The notes beneath the pieces are model-generated. The model was not told the origin of the DNA. It worked only from the letters and a program-made list of their open reading frames with translations, and searched no databases. The position numbers and the translations under genes are program-made. From Clarkia xantiana subsp. parviflora (Eukaryota; Streptophyta; Magnoliopsida; Myrtales; Onagraceae): a stretch of DNA of 64,000 nt. The stretch is taken from positions 58,204,383 to 58,268,382 of the forward strand of contig JAPTYO010000007.1 of NCBI GenBank assembly GCA_036873135.1, written 5' to 3'. Below are positions 57,767-64,000 of this stretch, in pieces. Positions within the stretch are counted from its first letter, which is position 1, and each line of letters opens with the position of its first letter.

Positions 57767-59650
57767 AAATCCTACGCGATTCAAGTAGTTTTACGTGCTT
57801 TTCAAAAGTCTAACTGCGTAAAGGTTTAGTCAGTGGGTCCGCCACCATATTGTCAGTGGACAAGTATTCTAAAGTGATTATATTTTCTTCCACTACAGAT
57901 TTAGCATAATTATATTTCACATCAATGTGCTTAGTCTTACTATGGTACTTTGGATTCTTAACTGCCGCAATGGCTGCCTGACTGTCGGAGTATACCCTCA
58001 CAGGATTACTCTATTTGTTAGTGCCTAGCAATGCAGTAAGAAGCCTTTTTAGCCAGAACACTTCCTGTGCGTTTTTCGAGAGGGCAATGAAGTCCGATTC
58101 TATCGTAGACAGCGCGACACATGATTGGTTCTTGCCCGTCTATAAAATGGCGACATTAGCAATGAGGAATACCCCTCATGTGGTGGACTTACGATCATCC
58201 GGATCGCCACCATGGTCGGCGTCACTGAAACCGGCCAATTCTATCTTCCTGCCCTCATAGTACAGTACATAGTCGGCAGTACCTTTCAGATAAGGTATGA
58301 TTCATTTTACGGCCTTTAAATGTTTATAGCTAGGGTCTGATTGGAATCTTGCTACTAAGCCCACGGCGTAACAGATGTCCGGACGAGTGTAGAGCATGGC
58401 GTACATGAGGCTTCCAACCATGCTCAAATACTCTGCACTCTTCATCTGTTCACGCTCCTGCAGGTTCTTCGGGCTATCACGCTTTGATAGCTCGCACCCG
58501 AGTACAACGGCATCTCCACGGGTTTGGCATCTAGCATTCTTAATCTCTTTAACAGTTTATTGATATAAGATTCTTGAGATAGACATAATCTCCGGGCAGC
58601 ACGATCTCTGGCGATTTTAATGCCTAAGATGTACGTAGCCTCTCCCATGTCTTTCATCTCGAATACCGATGCCAACCAGGACTTCGACTGTTTCATGAAA
58701 CTCACATCGTTCGCAGCAATGAGTATGTCATCCACGTATAAGGTTAACATGACGTACTTAGACCTAGAGGTCTTAGTGTATACGCAGGGATCCTCATGGA
58801 GGTTCACGAATCCGTGTCCAGCGATTTCCTCGTGGAACCTGCGATACCATTGCCAAGACGATTGTTTATGACCGTAGATAGACCTATGGAGTTTACAAAC
58901 TTTTCGTTCGTTGCACGGAGTAATGAAACCCTCTGGCTACTCCATGTAGATCTCTTCCTCCAGGTTTCCATGGAGGAATGCGGTCTTAACATCCATTTGG
59001 TGCAGCTCTAAATCGAGGCATGCAACACGGGCATGCATGTCCCTGACCGTGGTGTAACGCACAGTCGGTGAGTATATTTCATTGAAGTACACTCCGTGCA
59101 GTTGGGTATATCCTTTCGCAACAAGTCGGGCTTTGTATTGCTCGACTTCTCCATCAGCAGTGAGTTTGAGCTTCAAAACGCTGCCCCTATAGCTCTGTGT
59201 TTAGCAGGTAAATCAACTAAAGACCATAATGAATTAGCTTTCATTGAGGCGCTCTCTTCTTCCATTCATTTTCTTGAGTTCCTTCCATTGTGTGCTTAAC
59301 CGTTACAAGTTCATCAACAGACGTTAGAGTGAGTAATTCACCTTTCTCGATGGGATACTTCTTGGGAGAAGTTTGTTACCTTTGACTTCGTCTAGGCTCG
59401 ATAATCCCATCTTGAGTTTGATCGATACTCCCACTTGGAATAATGCTTCTTATCGGAGCATCACTCCCACTGGGAATAATGGCAGTGCTGGAACCTTGAC
59501 TAACAACCTTTCTTGGACGTCCTCTCGGTCTCGGGATTCTACCTCCGAGATTAATTCTTTGATTACTATGACCTGGAACCGAGTTGGTCAATCCTATCCC
59601 ACTGGGAACAATGTGTAGTTGTGTCGTTATTGGATTCTCATCCAGCGGTT
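57767..59650 (-). pseudogene. copia RT-RNase H of element F
   Basis: 57810-58001 is RNase H end (YSDSQAAIAAVKNPKYHSKT, MVADPLTKPL), 58442-58807 has LTLYVDDILIAANDVSF with intact YVDD and YILGIKIARDRAARRL, 58937-59176 holds RT start, and 59376-59591 the linker (IPRPRGRPRK). Frameshifts near 58,010, 58,470 and 58,810-58,940. Confidence 0.8.
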
Positions 59651-60984
59651 CAGCAACGTGATTCTCAGGTTCAACTTGATTCGCATTAGAAGCATTAGTG
59701 ATTTGAGTGTGGGGGGGGAGGGAGCCCTCCCACTGGATTTACTATGATAATGTTTCCATCATCATTTAACATTTCATTCACTTGTATTGTGTCAAATCTC
59801 CCACTCGAAGTAAGTGGGACCTGGGAATCGTCGCCAAATCTCCATTTGATCAAGACTTTGTCTGTTTTCTAAGCGTTGGAATTTCGTCCTCATGCTTTGT
59901 AATGTTTCATGTTAGACCACGACACCATAATTTGAAGCTTTAAACATGTATTGTCCAAGAGTATCAAACAAATACTCTTTATCCACAAATACTTGTTCAT
60001 TAATGTGCAAATTAATGCCGCACTATGATAAGGTGTAACCGATATCATTTCATTTAGCTAACTATGGTAACGTGTCCCGACCGATTTCTTTGGAGCATAT
60101 AATTACATTTATGTTAGTCAACAGTACTTCATCTCGTAGGAACGTGATTTGTTGAACTCTAGCATTATGTAATTTTAAATTATGCTTCTTGAAGTGCTTT
60201 ATTGAGATGAATGTCTCGCCAGACTTATCGTTCAAGGCGTATAGTGGGAGAGTCATTTTACTGGCTACTTCCTTTCGTTTGTTAACTCATTCAGAGACTT
60301 ATCCACCTCTTGAACTGTGCATTGGGCTTTTGCCTATGCGATAATTGATATTATACTAGCTCGTGGTAGCCTTTTAATGCGTACCTCTTGCTTTTGTATA
60401 AGTGATCAATGAGTTATTCCATAGTGGTAACAAAGGAAAATTCAGCATTCATTCATTAAAACATTTCATTATTAAATTCGTACTTTGAGACGATGTGTTC
60501 CGTCTTTCGAGGTACACGCACGCGTGGCGCCTAAAACCAGTTTAATCCGTGGTTTAAATCGTTTTGTTTCCAAAATTAATTCAATTTAATCGGTTTCGAA
60601 CATGTTAAATTACCACGGAATTTATCATTTAAACGGAGTACTAACAAATAAGAAAGATATAGCAATGCATTGAATGGAAATAACGGCAAAATCAAAATAA
60701 CGCGAAGAAGATGAACACACAATACTCAATCCCAGCATTTTTACATGCGTTATTGGAAAGGAAAAATAAGGTCCCTTTGACGAAACTTATTCAAGAGTAT
60801 CATAAACTGAAATTTCAAAAGTTCTGGCAAATAAAGATAAAGACTTTCATTCAATCTTTATTAATCCGGGGCATCCTCCTTCAGGTCTACGCTGATTCCG
60901 TTTCTCGGTTCTGTAATTCAAATGTAGAAAGATGAATTACGTCTCGATTTTGAGGAATCCAAAGATAATGTATGATTTCCATCA

Positions 60985-61320
60985 TTATTTATCAGTACGT
61001 ACCTTGGGAGGATTGGTACAGGCAGCAGCCAGGTGTCCTTTTGCGCCACACCTGAAACAAATTCGAGTTTCCTCTTTACGTGTTTGTTTTGCTTGCCTTA
61101 TCTTGCCACCGGATTGCTTGCATTTGAACTTCCTTTGGGGTTTGGAGAACACAGACTTCTCACCCTTATTCTGAAGGCCTTTGCCTTTTCTCTTGCGCTT
61201 ACCCTTTTGCTCAGCTGGTGTGGAGGATGCAACATGCATTTCAACTCTGGGCTTTTCAGCCTTGAGTCGATCCTCCTCCAGCTTAAGGTGAACTTGCACT
61301 TTCTCGAGGCTATTGAAATG
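60985..61320 (-). pseudogene. copia Gag C-terminal part of element F
   Basis: Reads VHLKLEEDRLKAEKPRVEMH, a Lys-rich stretch, then an intact CCHC zinc knuckle CFRCGAKGHLAAAC and TNPPKVRTDK before a stop. It begins abruptly at the junction with element G. Confidence 0.8.
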
Positions 61321-61324
61321 TGTA

Positions 61325-61887
61325 TGTTGGCATAAGGTGTATGGGCTCCGTAAATGGTAGCCTGTTAATATATGTATATGTTACCTAAGTCAATTGGATA
61401 AATGGCACATTAGGGTAATTGGGCCTGACCAAATTCCCTAATGACATGAGAGGCCCAAAATTGGGCCTCCCTTATACTTTTGTCCACTCCATTCCTCCTA
61501 TATATAAAGGTGTATTGAGATTTTCACAATACAGTTCATAACTCTCCTTAGAGTAAAATGGAGTGAATTTCCCTCACTCCTTAGTATAATATTCGGCCGG
61601 ACCTTGTTCATCACCAAGAATGTGCCAATTTGCTTTCGAGCAATCAATCCGAGGATCTGTCCCCGACGAAGAACTGATCAGAGGATTTGCTGTTGAGCTA
61701 TACTTCGTGGGACTTCTTTCTAAGAACTTGCACAAAGTTTTGACTGGTGGATTGTGAACTCCCTCCACAACATCTTGGGCAAAGGAATCGACTAAAGGTA
61801 TGTGCGAATTCTTCCGCTGCGTAATTGTGATTACTAGCACGTACTTGAATTTAGTGTTTCCTAGTATTACGATCCCGTAATCCAACA
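61325..61887 (+). repeat. 5' LTR of copia element G (plus strand)
   Basis: 563 bp, TGTTGGCATAAGG to CCGTAATCCAACA. The reverse complement of the family LTR, closest to that of element A. One arm of the TATA-side palindrome is deleted (CTTATA-CTTTTGTCCACTCC at about 61470-61485). A primer site follows. Confidence 0.85.
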
Positions 61888-61888
61888 A

Positions 61889-61900
61889 TAGTATCAGACC
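61889..61900 (+). promoter_or_regulatory. primer binding site of element G
   Basis: TAGTATCAGACC one base after the LTR, a slightly degenerate initiator tRNA-Met primer site. Confidence 0.75.
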
Positions 61901-62584
61901 GAGGTTTAGGAGTTCATAATTTTGATAAACTAGTGTTCTTGAATTTTTTATGAACACCAAATTTTTTAAACACATATTCATGTTTTTAGTTTTTAAAAAC
62001 TTTGATTTTCGGATTTTAGATGTTTTTAAAGGGGTTCCGAAAATTCATGTTCATATTTAAGTTTGACGTTCATGATCTTCAAGAACAAGATGAATTTTAT
62101 CAAGAACAATATTTGGATTCATGATCATAATGGATTTTTATCTTAAAATTTGACAATTTTTTTCAATTCTTGGTGTTTTTGGCCGAAAACCCTAGTGATT
62201 ATTAGGTAAAAAAATTAATTTCTAAGGGTGCAATAAAGTAAAATTCGGCCGGCCTAGTATAGATATATTGGTTACCATATTTTAATTTTATAAAAAATGA
62301 CAATATATCTATAAATTGGAAAGATAAGGAAAATATTCACATTATATAGTAAAATATATAAAATATCAATATATTTAGCTAAAAGATAGGGATAAAAATA
62401 TATTGATAGGATTTAGTTACTTAAAAAGATTAAGAAGATATATTGTCTATATATTTTATCCCTAAACATATATTTGACAATAATTATATATATATATATA
62501 TATGTTAGCCGGTTAGCCGAATTATATATATATACATGTTTTTATTGTTAATTGATTTACATCTTAAAGATAGAATTTTGAAAA

Positions 62585-62627
<43 letters not shown>

Positions 62628-63882
62628 TAAGTGCCGTATTATATATATATATTAGCAATGTTGGAAATTATTTTACATAATTAATATTTCTTGTGGGCTA
62701 AGTTAAGTTTTTGGTGGATTTTAAAACCCTATTTAGCCCAAGGAAATATTTTGGCCGAACCCACTAGGGTTTATGGGCCACTCCAATTTCCGTTAACGGA
62801 GCGGGTTAAACCAATTCGGGTTTTCTTAATCGGACCGACCTAGATGGGTTGGGTTGGACCTAAGTAACTAAGTGAATCTAAACCGAACCGGTTTTGAGTG
62901 ATGAACCGAACCGAAAACCTATTTTATTAAACCGATTTGGACCTAACCGGATTTATTGGACCGAACCGAACCGGATTTTAAATTGGCTATTCCGAAATGT
63001 TTAAGTCAATTTAATAAAATAGGATGTCAAATTTTTATAATCCAAATGTTTTGAACTTTAAAATTAGCCTAAACGGTGCTCAAAAGGTTTAAATTCCACA
63101 TTTTAAATAAACTTTATTGCCTGGTTATGATTATGGGGATGGATCTCGGAAATGCATGTTTTAGGGACTGGTTTAAATTAGTGGGCTGAATTGCAATTGT
63201 TTACTTTCAGCTATATATTTTAATATAATTAGAACTGTTGACTTGACTAAGTCAAGCTAGCTGGAAATTATATTATGAGCTATGCTTTGGGATTTAAATA
63301 TATTGTTTGCGCAATAGGATAGACATGTTGTGCTAGTAGGAATTGCCAAGGATTCATGTCTAGAAATTCGCATGGTTCATTGTAAGCATGAATTGCAAAT
63401 CAGCCATAATATTTTAAAAGTGTTTAAAACGAAAATCCAGTCGCCAATTATGCATGTTTATGGAAGTTTCATGTATGTCACGTATGCTAGGATGTTGATG
63501 ATGTAATAGCATGTGATAGTTTACTTGAAAGTAGAATTATATATGCTAGCATAAGTTCCTCGGAACATTAGACGCATGACGCGTATGCATGATGTTTGGT
63601 TTGACCGATTTTATGGCATGATGTTTTTCAAAATATTCCTGTTCTGGTAATTTGCGATAGAATAACAATTTTCAAAAGACTGATCTATTAGATTGAAGAC
63701 GACGATAGTGTGAACTATTTCACGGACCCCCTTCCCTTGGTTTACTGGGGTTGGTTTGGTCTAGATGACTGAAGGATCACTATTTGTCGTATTCCATCCT
63801 AATAGATAATCCGATGTTTGCAATTCTTTTTCAAAATGTTATTGTCTTCCTGATTAACATAATTATCAATGTGTTAGTTTTC
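61901..63882 (+). other. untranslated leader of element G
   Basis: About 2 kb with TA microsatellites (62465-62506 and 62586-62620). Homologous to the leader of the composite copy up to and including the ATGGCT start (shared ATTATCAATGTGTTAGT just before). Confidence 0.75.
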
Positions 63883-64000
63883 ATGGCTTGGTCGACGAGC
63901 TATTATATACCTCGCATATTGGGAGATGTCGATTATGATGAATGGAAGATAAGTGTTCAAGGTCTTCTCACTGCTGCGGATCTTGATGATCAAATCGATC
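63883..64000 (+). CDS. start of Gag-like protein of element G (runs off the window)
   Basis: The open frame begins ATGGCT at 63883, at the same place as Gag in relatives, and reads MAWSTSYYIPRILGDVDYDE then WKISVQGLLTAADLDDQID to the window edge (39 residues). The pattern LGxxxYDEWKxxVxxLL is like the N-terminus of UBN2/DUF4219-type copia Gag. The sequence differs strongly from MAATSNVISQLNKGIRL of the sister copies. Only the start is visible, so the identity is tentative. Confidence 0.6.
   Translation, partial: MAWSTSYYIPRILGDVDYDEWKISVQGLLTAADLDDQID

Larger units (their letters stand above)
56039..61324 (-). mobile_element. copia element F, first part (minus strand)
   Basis: 3' LTR 56039-56643 (TGTTGGATTACGG to TTATGCTAACA), 3' non-coding block, RNase H-RT, about 1.3 kb without domains, then the C-terminal part of gag, interrupted at 61324 by element G. 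The rest presumably lies to the right of the window. Confidence 0.78.

Noticed and set aside
60062..60256. 64-residue minus-strand frame in the gap between RT and gag
   Set aside because: The homologous stretches of element A and the composite do not keep it open, and it has no protease or integrase motif.

Overview
This window is repeat-rich chromosomal DNA of a flowering plant, most likely a eudicot. The evidence is a spliced plant-type amino-acid permease gene, nested Ty1/copia and Ty3/gypsy LTR retrotransposons with plant-type tRNA primer sites, Helitrons, and hAT- and Mutator-type short elements. I cannot name the species. I see no prokaryotic genes, CRISPR array, rRNA or tRNA gene.

Bases 1-18,400 hold the only host gene I can support: a BAT1/GABP-type bidirectional amino-acid permease of the APC family on the + strand. 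Seven exons (1927-2187, 15982-16000, 16140-16359, 16457-16638, 16808-17097, 17212-17341, 17901-18257) join in one frame into about 485 residues with an ordinary C-terminus. Only the N-terminal ~30 codons (exon 1) are not visible. The first visible intron is 13.8 kb. It holds an old copia element (about 2.6-11.4 kb) split by a Tat-type gypsy element (2950-9251, target duplication GCACA), then a small non-autonomous LTR element (12676-15277, duplication ATATT) and a Mutator-type MITE (15312-15498, 9-bp duplication).

Bases 18,400-24,900 are intergenic: a Helitron-like inverted/direct repeat cluster, two Helitrons (19730-20713 and 21620-22481), TA microsatellites and a hAT-like element.

Bases 24,900-64,000 are a nested stack built mainly from one Ty1/copia family (LTR about 560-610 bp). 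Element H (minus strand) is broken by E (plus). E is broken by A (29562-51761, duplication GTTCG). A is broken by a three-LTR composite (31015-39880, duplication CGTTT) and by a second Tat-type gypsy element (41139-46500, duplication TCATC) that landed inside the reverse-transcriptase YVDD codons. E is broken again by D (52189 onward), D by F (56039 onward), and F by G (61325 to the window edge, plus strand).

The most interesting signals are: (1) three copia copies share the same layout of gag, about 1.3 kb without recognisable protease or integrase, then RT-RNase H, suggesting a family that moved after losing its integrase; (2) a hairpin-forming palindrome beside the LTR TATA box whose arm sequence changes between copies while pairing is kept; (3) an antisense reading frame conserved in the 3' non-coding block of four copies; (4) different tandem-repeat periods (146 and 85 bp) in the two related Tat elements; (5) element G, which shares LTR and leader with its relatives but has a different Gag start; (6) a 19-nt micro-exon and a GC-AG intron in the permease gene.
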